This document shows, piece by piece, positions 9,489 to 19,523 of a DNA stretch of 64,000 bases. The DNA is taken from the NCBI GenBank assembly GCA_009829735.1, contig CM020618.1, forward strand, positions 38,850,894 to 38,914,893. The letters run 5' to 3'. The translations under genes were made by a program, and so were the position numbers. The notes under the pieces were generated by a model. That model worked only from the letters and a program-made list of their open reading frames with translations, was not told the DNA's origin and ran no database searches. The DNA comes from Pyropia yezoensis. Its lineage: Eukaryota > Rhodophyta > Bangiophyceae > Bangiales > Bangiaceae. The first letter of the stretch is position 1. Each line of letters opens with the position of its first letter.

Positions 9489-10051
9489 GCTCCGACCGGT
9501 ACGCAAACACGTGCGGCGACGGAAAGAGCACAAGGTCAGGATCCAGGCCCAGCGAGTAGACCGCGTAGATGTCATTGACCCCCGGGTCCACGCCCACCAC
9601 ACACTTCTTGACCTTCCCGTCAAGGGGTAGCCCCATGACGGCCGCCTGGTGTTCCAGGCTCGTCACCCCGCCGCCCGACGTGGTCCTGTTGCCGCCCTGC
9701 AGTCGTCGGGCCTGGCGCGCTTGCGCGTCCATGACCTCGGCCGCATCGGCGGGCCGCTACAGCGTAAAGACGATACCTGTCCCGTCAGTAACGACTTACG
9801 GGAAAAAGCGGGACCGTCTTGTGCGCACCCCGACCATGGTGGCCAGCTTGGCGACACCGGCACTCCCATTCGTACCGCGACCCACCGCCAACAGGGGGTG
9901 CACCTTACCGAGCCCCGGGTGTGCGACGCGTTCAGCCCGTTCCATCGCCCGCCGCAGCAGCGTCGGGGTGACGTGCGCGTAGCGACAGAGGTCGGGTACG
10001 AGACGCGGAAAGACCGCATACGACGCGCGCTTCCGCGACAAGAGCAGCCGC
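9489..10051 (-). pseudogene. Fanzor/TnpB-like RNA-guided nuclease relic (N-terminal and RuvC-I part)
   Basis: A single minus-strand frame, broken only by TAA (9796-9798) and TAG (9757-9759), reads in order: a FPxLVP segment followed by a helix beginning about ten residues later (9960-10030); VVTDGTGIVF (about 9765-9795); then KKCVVGVDPGVNDIYAV (about 9555-9605). As I know the family, Fanzor proteins show an F-x-FPL block, a TDG segment, then a GxDPG RuvC-I motif carrying the first catalytic Asp, in this order. The RuvC-II Glu, zinc ribbon and RuvC-III are absent because family-1 retroelement sequence takes over at 9488. The other side is cut by a family-3 LTR at 10052. No omega-RNA end or target duplication is visible. 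TnpB-like transposase of another branch is the main alternative. Confidence 0.55.
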
Positions 10052-10654
10052 TGTGGCAGTATTGACCCCCAGGTAGGGGGGCAACACGTGCCATGCAAGG
10101 GGCGGCAGGCCACTAGCCTGACCCGTTCCTCCCCCTGCATTTGGGTCCATATTCCCTGAGTTTGGGATAGTTAGCTTAGTAGTAAATCCAACTTGGATTT
10201 GAGGGTTTTCTGCATTTATCGTCTTCAATTTTCGTGTGGCCCGGTGGGCAGGTCAGCACCACCCCAGCGGGTGGGAGATTCTGAGTGGTGAGATCCTGAG
10301 GGGACCCTGGGGGGATAAGGGGAGGGACAGCGGGGTTTGGCCTTGCTTCCTCGTCCCGACCAAGAAACTGTTGGCCCACACACCATCTTCTTGTTTGTTA
10401 GTGGGCGGATTGCCCCACAACAGGGACAGAGTGTGTGCGACTTGCACTTCTTCCGGTTCCCCCGACACGGGAGGCAGCCCTTGCGCACCGCCCCAACTTG
10501 GGTGTCGCGTGTGCGAGTGGTTTTTGCCACATTCGGTGGAGCAGCAGGGGATAGAATTAAACTTTACCTCCAGGTGCACCCGGGTGTAGGGGGCCCTCTG
10601 CCTCAGAGGACCGGTGGACTTGGACCGTGTCATACGGATCGCTAGCCAACATGG
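10052..10654 (+). mobile_element. Family-3 Ty3/gypsy retrotransposon, 5' end fragment (LTR, PBS, leader, gag ATG)
   Basis: The LTR occupies 10052-10531 (TGTGGC...GCCACA, about 480 bp) and matches 29093-29561 and 49691-50159. It is followed by a primer-binding-like site (GGTGGAGCAGCAGGGG at 10535-10550) and a leader that closely matches the reverse complement of 47956-48075, ending in the gag start context CCAACATGG. The element is cut after the start codon by the TRIM-like element at 10655. The usual gag that follows in 46124-47956 is not found on the other side. Confidence 0.85.
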
Positions 10655-11968
10655 TGTAGCACAATAGGTATCCGCTGCACGTCCACTCTCAGGGAACACT
10701 CACCAAGGGGGATCGGCACCAACGTCACCGGGAGGCCAAGGTTGCTGTCCTTGGAGCGCAAGCCACGGGACCAAGATGGGAGCCCAAATGGGAGGGGTTT
10801 GTTGTTCTGCCATGGCCGGCGGTGGATTCGCCGCCGGCCCCCTCGTTATAAACCCTCGGAGACACTACTAACTACCCACCACCCCAAGATGCAAGTCCCT
10901 CTGGTCATACGTAACTTATAGATACCGTGACCAATGCGGACTCCCAACTTGAAAGTTAAGGGTTAGAAGTAGTCCCCCTATATTAGGGTCACAATACGGT
11001 CATCCATATTGCTACATATCCCCCCCCTAGATTCGGCCCATCCTTGGGTCGAGTTGCATTCGGCTTTCCGAATGTAAGTGGGTCGCGCGACCGTTTACCA
11101 GACGGGTGGGGATTTGCGCCCTGTCGCGACAGACACTCCTTTTCGGGGTTGTCTGAGCGGGGTGCCCCCCTTTGTGTGGTACACACACGATCCGTTTTCC
11201 GGACCGTTGAATTCCCGATGCGGGTTTTTGTTCACGACCCCCTTTCCGAGGGGTGGTGCACGTGGATCCGCCACCAGGCGTCTGGCGGTAGGGGGGCCCC
11301 TCTCGTGTGGAAAAGTGAGTGGGGGCGGGGGCTGCCCGCGTTGCGTGGGGGTGGTTGTGGGGTGACCCCCCTTGATTACCCCGTGTGGGGGGGGCGTGGC
11401 CCGACCCAGGTGCCTGGGTGGAGCGACCTCGTAGCTCGGCTGGCGCGGGTCGTCCCGCGCTGCCGTATCGCTCGTGCTGAGCTGTGTGGTTATAAGCGCG
11501 GGTGCCCGCGCTTCCCTGGCTCGTCCGCGAGTTTTCCTTGTACCGGGTCGAGCCGGCTGCGGCTTTCTTGGCACGGGGCGCCCCTGCTACCCCGGATCCA
11601 CCATGTGTAGCACAATAGGTATCCGCTGCACGTCCACTCTCAGGGAACACTCACCAAGGGGGATCGGCACCAAGGTCACCGGGAGGCCAAGGTTGCTGTC
11701 CTTGGAGCACAAGCCACGGGACCAAGATGGGAGCCCAAATGGGAGGGGTTTGTTGTTCGACCATGGCCGGCGGTGGATTCGCCGCCGGCCCCCTCGTTAT
11801 AAACCCTCGGAGACACTACTAACCACCCTCCACCCCAAGATGCAAGTCCCTCTGGTCATACGTAACTTATAGATACCGTGACCAATACGAACTCTCAAAT
11901 TGAAAGTTAAGGATTAGAAGTAGCCCCCTTAGTGTTAGGGTCACAATACGGCCAACCATATTGCTACA
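10655..11968 (-). mobile_element. TRIM-like non-autonomous LTR element (1.31 kb, no coding capacity)
   Basis: Two direct LTRs (10655-11016, 362 bp; 11606-11968, 363 bp) have the inverted ends TGTAGCA/TGCTACA and differ at a handful of positions. They flank 589 bp without a credible gene. Read on the minus strand, the 5' LTR (11606-11968) is followed by TGGTGGATCCGGGG (11590-11603), a plausible tRNA primer site. The 3' LTR is preceded by a G-rich polypurine tract (AGGGGGGGGATA, 11017-11028). Each LTR contains the hairpin GGCCGGCGG/CCGCCGGCC and a TATAAAC in plus orientation. Flanks are CATGG on the left and C-CATGG on the right, close to but not exactly a 5-bp target duplication. It could supply the LTR family of the decayed element to its right, but that is unproven. 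Confidence 0.75.
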
Positions 11969-11970
11969 CC

Positions 11971-14332
11971 ATGGCGGACCCCCAGGTGCCCGGGGCGAGG
12001 ACGACCTCCTGCTTGAGGAGGAGGAGGTGATGCAGGACGACGTTCCCGTCTCCGCCACCGCCGCCGAGTGCTTACTGGCGAGCTCGTCGGACGACGACGA
12101 TCGGGTGACCGTTCGTGCGGCTGCCGAAGGCGCGCCGGGCGGGTTGTCGTCCGTCTGCAGCGGCACGACGGCTCCGTCGGGGGGCAGTCAACCGCGTGTG
12201 GCGGCTTCTACCCCTACTCCTCCGGCGGCCCGGATGGCTCCTGTCGCCGGTGCCGGCGTGGCTCAACCTCAAGAAGGTGCAGCTGGTGCTTCTGACGGTC
12301 GTGGCGGCACCCCGGCCGGGACGGCGGGTCAAGACGGTGCGGGTTCCCGCCCGGTTGGTGGTCCGTCCTCGGGGGTGGTTGACGGGTCGACCCCCTCCGC
12401 CCCCATCGTGCCTTCGTCGGGCCCGGATGGTGCCGGCGCTCTTCCCGCGGTGCCGCGGGCGACAGGTGGTCAAGACGTGTCTGCCCCGATGGCGGTGGAC
12501 ACCGGGAGCTACTCCGGGCGGGCGCCCGCCCTTCTTCTTCCTCCTCGCCCTCGTGCGCCTGCGGCGCCGGCTCTCTGCCGGTGGGGCTTCCCCCGGCGCC
12601 GCCTATTCTTCCTGCGCCCGACCGGATTGGCCCGCTGGGTTGCGGCGTCGCCTTGGTGGCGGGTCACCCCTCTATGTCGGTGACCGACTTGGTGGCTCGG
12701 GTCCGAGGCCTCACCGTGCAAGAGTCCATGGACTCCGCTGGGCGGATGCGGGTGGACTTCCACCCACCGAGCCACCGCGGAGGGTCCTCCCGGCGCGTCA
12801 AGTTGGACCCGAGTTGGGACCGGGAGTTCGCGCGGCTGGTCAATCAGCCGAATGCGGTCCGGGTGGAGCACCATTGGATTCTGAGTCAGCCGGACGACCG
12901 GCATGCGCAGCTCTGGCGCACTCGGGTGGGACGGGGTGAAGTCTTTCTCGACCCCGCCTTCGGGATATGCGACTTGAATGCCCCCGCGTTGCCGCGGGAG
13001 GTTGAATACCCGGCTAGTGCTCGGGGGGTTGCGTCTGAGGTGGATCCTGTGGCGTTCGGGCAGACGGTGGGCGATACCGGCCGGTATCCCGGGTTTGAGT
13101 ACTTCCCGGGGGTATCCCCGTATCTGACGTTGACGGCTCCGTACCCGCCCATGGCGGGGCTGAAGTCGGCGTCGAGCTGGCGACGTAACCATGGTGTCAT
13201 GGCGGATGCGTTCCGCACCGATATAACGTGTGCGTTGCAGACCGGTAACGGTCGCGCGCCGGTGTACACGCCCGTGCGCCCGCCTCTGTGGCAGGAGGGG
13301 TGGGAGCCCGCCCCTGCTTTCCGGTTTGACACCGGCTCCTGTCTCTGATACATCGGTAGTGTGTTGGCCTCCCGGCCTGTGCACCCGTTGCAGGGGACCT
13401 TCACCCTCGAGGTTACCCTCGGGCAGGCTTCCTCCTTCTTGCTGTCCGTCCGTCGACAGGGGCGGTTGTTTCATCTTCCGACGGGTGTCCGTCGGCATAT
13501 CGGGCAGCTGGGCGTCGACATGATAGCTGCCAAGACCGGGTTGGCCCGGGAGTTCGAGGCCCTCCTGGCCGTTCACGATGCCGTGAACTGGGCTGGGGTG
13601 TTGACCCTTCCCCCGTACCGGGATCCACAGGCTGGGGCTGCCCCCTTGCCTCGTCACTCGTTGCGCATCCGGCGTACTCAGCTGGGTGCGCCCAGTTACC
13701 GTGTGTGGGCATCCACCGAGGCTGTTCCTGACCTGGGTATTCCCATGGTTATCCATGACCCTCTCCAGGTCTTGGCTCCGCGGTTCTCTAACACGATACC
13801 GGTGAGTAATGGCCGTCGTCCCCGAGAGTGGGACTCTACGGGTGGGGAGCGTGAGGTGTCCCGTCGCCGGGCGGAGTCCCGCCGGTTTTACGGGGGAGCC
13901 CCTTCCATGGGGTCCCACCGGGCCTCGTATCGGGTGGCACCGGCTCCGGTGCTAGCCGTGTCGGCTCCTGTGGCTCCTCTGGCTGCGCCAGTGTCACCTC
14001 CCGCCCCTGTCATGCAAGATGGCGGTCCCCGTCTATGGTATGAGGGCGTTCATGTCCTCGTTTCCCGCGAGCTGCGGGAGGGTCTCTCTGTTAGCTGGGG
14101 GGATATGCCCCCAGGTGCTGCGCTGGTTGGTTCCGCGCGTTGCTTCGGTGGTGTGCAGGACCGCCTCCAGATAGCTCTGGAGGAAGTGGAGGCTGGCCGC
14201 AGCACCCTATTGCAGCTTTGCACTGAGGTAGCTCAGGCGATTGACCGTCGCGAGATTGCCGACCGGTGGAGCATGGAAGTGTGCGCGACTACGCGTGAGT
14301 GGCCTCCTTCAGGCAGCAGCGGTACCCCCTGA
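11971..14332 (+). pseudogene. aORF of family 2 (one frameshift, one TGA)
   Basis: Coding potential runs in one frame to about 12600 (acidic EEEE and DDDD patches, then Ala/Pro/Gly-rich). It then changes frame (12581-13348, from about SMSVTDLVARV) and continues after a TGA at 13346-13348 to 14332. The segment at 13450-13600 (RLFHLPTGVRRHIGQL, then a helix ending HDAVNW) aligns with RLWFLPDLLMVWIVDKL in the family-1 aORF and with the RW-GMLWHLAPRLIRGL region of family 3. The last 100 residues form a helical domain comparable in position to the C-terminal domain of the other copies. It converges on minus-strand pol. Confidence 0.6.
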
Positions 14333-14801
14333 GGAGTGCTGTTGTTGTGGGGGAGAGGGACCCGGTGACCCTTATGGTCGCCGGGACGTAGTGAGTATAA
14401 ACTCATCCGCCGCTGGGGCGTTTGCATGATACCAATGGCTGCCTTTTGGGGAGTACCCCGTCTGCCTTAGCAGTGGCCTGCCTCGGTTTTTCTCGCGCCC
14501 CCAACCCATCCTGGTTGGTTAATACTCGTGAAGGTCAACCTTCCTCGGTCCGTCACTTGCCCCATGGATGAAGGTTTACCTTGGTGTAAGCCTCATGTTA
14601 CTTTGAAATTATCGGAGTTAGTAATCTCCTTCAAGTAAACTTGTAAAAGTCAGTAGCTTACTTAGTTTGCCTAAGTCCGCTCCAACTTAGTGAACCTAAG
14701 TTTTGCCGAATCCATGTGACACCCTACTTAGTAGGTATAAGCCTCACCCCCCAACAGCCGAAGTCGGTGTCGGTTGGGTATTTACAGTAGGCGTCGTCGC
14801 C
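14333..14801. other. non-coding junction between convergent aORF and pol, rich in hairpins
   Basis: No gene is seen. Short perfect inverted repeats follow one another: GAAGGT/ACCTTC, CTTAG/CTAAG, ACTTAG/CTAAGT, CCTACT/AGTAGG and, just beyond, GCCTCA/TGAGGC. In the other elements this junction is only 111 to 145 bp. Confidence 0.6.
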
Positions 14802-17800
14802 TCATGTGAGGCATGAGAAGTTGGCGGGGTATATTCGCCGCCTGTTCCCAGGTGGGTGAGTCACCTTGACGTACCAGGGTCCTGGTAGGTCCGGGTCGGT
14901 GTGTCCGACCACGCTCTCGACCTGGTATGGAATCCCATCCGGCCCCACCGGGTCATCTGACCGGTGGGTTGTAAGAGCTTCATGTAACAACCCAGCCGGT
15001 ACCGGCTGAGGCTGTTCCGGCTTTGGAGCAGATGTCACATCATTGAGATTGATGCGTTGTATCTCCGTATCGGAGTGCAGGATTACAGAGTGATCATCTC
15101 TGTATAGGATCTGGTACGGTCCCTTGACCGGATGCGTAAGCTTGTTCCCTCGGAGCTTCTGGTGTCTGATGTAGACCCAGTCATCTGTTACCAGGGTCGC
15201 GTTGCGTACCCGTAGTCGGGCGTCGAAGTTCTTCTTGTATCGAAGTTGTGTACGGTCAAGGGCACCCTTGAGCTTAGGTATCATCCACGATAGCTTGGCC
15301 TACCAAGCTAAGTGGATCCGTTCGGCCGGTCGGCCCTTCGGTATGTCATACCGAGTGCATCTGCCCGGTGGCAGCGTCAGATTACCGACGCCCATTGGCA
15401 TGACCCATTCCAATGGAGCAATGCTGGTACTCCGGTGGGGCCTGGCATTGTATGCCAGGGTCAGTACGGATAGAAGCCTGTCCTACGTGTTCGTGTGTTC
15501 CGCCACATAGCATTGGAGCATCTTGACGATGGTGCGGTTGAACCGTTCCACCTGCCCATTGGATTGCGGGTGGTCACCGACCGACGCCGCGACCGGGTGG
15601 TAGTCGGATGCCCGACGTGGTTCGATACCGAACATGCCCATGACCTTAGTGCTGAATGCTGACGTAAGGTTTGCTCTGTTGTCGGAGAGGAGTTGCTTCA
15701 TTACTCCGTAAGCACTGATCCAGTGGTCAACCACTGCGTTGATGATCATGTAGGCCGTGTCGTTCGGGATCGCTACTGCTCGTGGCAGCTTAGTAAAGCG
15801 GTCCGACATGACCAGGATGTACCTGTTCCCTTCTTCCGTTACGAAGCGGCCCGAGTATGTCGATAGCGACTTGCTCGTTGGGCCCATCCGGGGGGAAACA
15901 GTTTCATAGCGGATGTCCGCCTATGAAGACTCATTACGATTCCGTGCACACGGGTGGCATCCCCGCACGTGGTCGACTACGTCGACGGCCATTGCTGGTC
16001 AGTAGAAAGAACCTTCGCATTGCTGCGAACAAGCGCGAACCCCCTGGGTGTCCGGCTGTGGGGTTCTCGTGTTCTCGTTCCATGACGGCTTGTCGTAAGG
16101 ACACGGAGCCACGACCTGGTGCCGTCCATCGGCGGGTGCCCGCCGGTATATGAGTCCGTCCTCGTTCTCGGAGGAGATGCCGGCCCTGCCGGCCAGGGGG
16201 TTAGCGCGATGGCGTTCACAGTTATCGTCATTGGCCTGTGCCTCGCGGAAGTCCGTGAGGCTTATTGGGCACGCAAGGTATATGGGCACGCAAGGTGTGC
16301 CATGGTATGGTCAACCATACCAGGGTGGCGTTACCCACCATGCAAACCGGTACAACCGGGATGTCTTTGTCCACCTGTCGGGTATCCCCGCTCGGTGGGT
16401 CGAGTCGCGACAGCGCGTCTCCCAGATGATGGGTGGAGCCGGCCATATATATGGTCCGGTAGTCGTGTTCGGCCATCTTCAGCCTCCACCGGGCTAGCCG
16501 TCCATGGCTGTCGCAATCCTTGTCAACAAGGTTTGAGGAGCCATCGTAGAGGTTCGTGGTCGGACCCTCACGATGAACCTGGATCCTTCCAGGTATGGCC
16601 GGAGCAGTTGCACTGCCCATATGACTCCGAGGCACTCGCGCTCGGTAGCACTGTAGTTACGCTCAGCCGGTTTGAGTGTCCGGCTGAAGTATCCTACCGA
16701 TTGCAGGTCCGGGAGAGCATTTCGATACCGATGATTGTCTCTCCCTGTAACAGGGTGCATTCCACGTGGGTATCGCAGCATCGACGTTGATGACGAAGGT
16801 CCCGCGTCTATGCGGCACCGCAAGCACGGGTGGGGCTAGCAGAGCTTGCTTGAGCAGCTCGAACGCCTCTTCTCGCTAGGGGAGGGAGGTTGGAGTACCT
16901 TTGGCAAGGCGCTGCTCGTCAGAACCGTTAACTGTTTGGCTATACGAGCAAAGTCCTTGACGAACCGTCGGTATACGTTGCGCATCCCCAGGAAGCTCTT
17001 CAGCTGTGTCTGGGTGGTTGGGGTATCGCGCATCCCGGAGTGCCCGGGTTTTAGCTTCGAGCCACTCCCAGTTTACCTGGTGTGATCTAGTGACCCAGAT
17101 ACTCGACGGTCTGCTGAAAGAAGGCGCACTTCTTGAGGTGCAGGGTCACCCCGGCGTTCCGCAAGAGGGTGAGTACCTCGTCGACATGTTGCACATGGTC
17201 ATCCATGTTACGCGAGAAGACCATGACATCGTCCAGGTACACCAGGCAGTTACGCCACTTCACTCCCGACAGTATAATGTCGATGGCCCGCTGGAATGTG
17301 GCGGGGGCGTTAGACAATCCGAAGGGCATCCTTAGGAGCTCGTGCACTCCACTGTGACAGACGAACGCCGTCTTGGGGATATCCTCCTCTGCAACTGGGA
17401 TCTGCCAGTAACCTGCATTGCAGTCGATGGTGGTAAACACTGTGGCTTCCCCCAGGGATTCAATACACTCGTCCATCCTTGGTAAAGGGTATGAGTCTTT
17501 CTTGGTAACCAAGTTGAGGCGTCGATAATCCGATACAGAACCGAGAGGTTTGATCCTTCTTCGGTACGATCACTACTGGGGCGCCCCATTCCGACATCAA
17601 AGGTCGGATCACCTTGGCTTCGCTCATCCTCTTCAGTTCTCAATCAACAATCTCTCGTTGCATAGGTCCCGCGCGATGCAGTTGAGACCGCGCTGGTCGT
17701 GCATCTGGTACCAGGTCTATACGGTGTTGGGATGCCCCAATGGTACCCAGCGCCCCGCCGGTTCACATGACGTCATGCTTTCTTAGCATCCGTCGTACCC

Positions 17801-18700
17801 CTTCGGCTACTGAAGGGGGAAGGTGGTCGAGGTGAGCTCGGCCAGTGCCTTCAAGGCTTCTTGGTCCTTTGGCGGAATGTCCGCCGGAGCTGTTGATGGG
17901 TTAGGCTTCCCGTCGTCGGGTTCCTTCAGCTCGGTGGTCTCGGTGACCGCCAGTACCTCAAGTGGTTCCACTTGACCTTCCTTGTCAGGGGTAAGGATGT
18001 CTCCTTCGTAGAGCTCGGCGATCCCGAGGATAGTTCCTTTCGGACGGGTGACTGCCTCACGGCGATAGTTCGCCATCACGAGCAGTGATGAACCCCCCGC
18101 TGGGAGGCCCACGATACCGTTGGCCATGGTCAACCCATGGCGCTTGTAGGTTCGTAGGTTGGACTGGACTCTGCAGATGCCTGCGAGGTCACAGTTAACC
18201 GGGAGGACGGTCTCTGATAACGGTTCAAAGCGGGTCCGCTTGGCCAGCCGGAGTGTCTTCGGTTCTACGCTGGCGTATACCTCAGCCACGTTAACGTGGC
18301 TCCCTTGTAGCGTCACGTCCCTGACGATAGCTGTCTGTCCTCTCTTCGTCCCGTCTGCCTCTTGCAGCTCGACGGTCCTCCGGCCCGGCTGGATTGCATC
18401 AACGTGAACGTTGATGAAGGTGCACCCCAGTATGCAGGGCACAGATAGAGTCTCACACACGAGGAAGTCGACTTCCGTAGTGAATTCCGCGATGGTGACC
18501 CGCAGCGACATCGCTGCGGTCGTACGAATGAGACGACCGTTCGCATCCTTGATCGTAGGTCCCGAGTGACTCTGACTCGCGGGAGCCACTTGTCCGGGAG
18601 GTTATCCTTCCGGATCAGGTTCGGTCCAGCCCCTGTATCCAGTACAGGGTAATACGATCGGGTCGACCGGGGGTCAACCCCCAGTGTGGCTCATACCTTG
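14802..18700 (-). pseudogene. pol: pol polyprotein of family 2 (multiple frameshifts)
   Basis: Pieces in order on the minus strand are: protease motif DTGAGPN (about 18620-18645), then in another frame the rest of the protease domain (18589-17807, with LSVPCILGCTFI); RT (17512-17087, with MPFGLSNAPATF and the catalytic YLDD); RT tail (17033-16836); RNase H (16823-16494 and 16635-16228, with TERECLGVIWA and LGDALSRLD); a broken zinc finger region; integrase core (15887-15483, with NGQVERFNRT); and the integrase C-terminus (15284-14802). The second catalytic region reads LSDNRAN instead of SDNGPQ, and the first catalytic Asp (AIDILGPL) is in a different frame. No chromodomain is recognisable. 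The copy cannot make active enzymes. Confidence 0.85.
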
Positions 18701-18740
18701 AAGTTCTCCAAGGTAAACAGTACGTGGCCAACACCGATAT

Positions 18741-19105
18741 CCGGTGTAGCTCGGGCATCCTGGACAGGTGTAAGGACTAAATCCTTACATTGCAATTCCA
18801 AGTCGCAACTTGGAATTCCCCCAGAGGCCGGATCTCAAATCGTACCGGATGTCATGACTTGCACGAGCGTTCCCTGGACGATTGGTCTTCATTCACATTT
18901 CGAATCTGCAAGGTTCACGGTTCAATCCCGCCTGCCCCCGTGATGACGATGCAACCGACGATGGCTGTCAATGCTACGTGGCCGCACACCGTAAATGCTG
19001 ACACGGTATCCACCTGGTGACCATGAACTGGCGCCGACACCGCAACGTAGCACCAGTGTCAATTCGAGCAAGGCATCCACCCGCTGACCAAGAACTGGCG
19101 CCGAC
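18741..19105. other. flank of family-2 element with start of a 67-bp tandem repeat
   Basis: No gene is seen. Two perfect hairpins lie at 18770-18788 (7-bp arms) and 18794-18817 (10-bp arms). A 32-bp block around ATCCACC...GAACTGGCGCCGAC occurs at 19008 and again at 19075, where it runs into the N gap. A tandem array may therefore have caused the assembly break. Confidence 0.55.
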
Positions 19106-19523
19106 NNNNNNNNNNNNNNNNNNNNNNNNNNNNNNNNNNNNNNNNNNNNNNNNNNNNNNNNNNNNNNNNNNNNNNNNNNNNNNNNNNNNNNNNNNNNNNN
19201 NNNNNNNNNNNNNNNNNNNNNNNNNNNNNNNNNNNNNNNNNNNNNNNNNNNNNNNNNNNNNNNNNNNNNNNNNNNNNNNNNNNNNNNNNNNNNNNNNNNN
19301 NNNNNNNNNNNNNNNNNNNNNNNNNNNNNNNNNNNNNNNNNNNNNNNNNNNNNNNNNNNNNNNNNNNNNNNNNNNNNNNNNNNNNNNNNNNNNNNNNNNN
19401 NNNNNNNNNNNNNNNNNNNNNNNNNNNNNNNNNNNNNNNNNNNNNNNNNNNNNNNNNNNNNNNNNNNNNNNNNNNNNNNNNNNNNNNNNNNNNNNNNNNN
19501 NNNNNNNNNNNNNNNNNNNNNNN
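19106..19523. other. assembly gap (418 N)
   Basis: The undetermined bases separate the family-2 flank from the integrase of family 1 copy C. The missing parts of copy C (rest of integrase, chromodomain, aORF, 3' LTR; about 4 kb in copy B) cannot fit in 418 bp. Either the gap length is arbitrary or copy C is truncated. Confidence 0.98.

Larger units (their letters stand above)
11969..18740 (-). mobile_element. Ty3/gypsy retrotransposon, family 2 (decayed)
   Basis: On the minus strand it holds a DTGAG protease, RT, RNase H, integrase and integrase C-terminus (18700-14802). A convergent plus-strand aORF remnant (11971-14332) lies at the 3' side, the same layout as families 1 and 3. No gag is seen. 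Its 3' LTR, if any, would be the TRIM-type LTR abutting it at 11606-11968. The body contains many frameshifts and an exceptional density of short perfect inverted repeats. Confidence 0.8.

Noticed and set aside
9758-9798. Mini-intron (GTAAGT...ACAG) explaining the TAA in the Fanzor relic
   Set aside because: It would be only about 23 nt long and would remove the conserved TDG segment. A nonsense mutation is simpler.
18885-18935. tRNA-like 3' half (GGTTCAATCCC B-box-like motif followed by CCTGCCCCC)
   Set aside because: No matching acceptor strand lies 70-90 bases upstream, and the T-stem pairs at only three positions.
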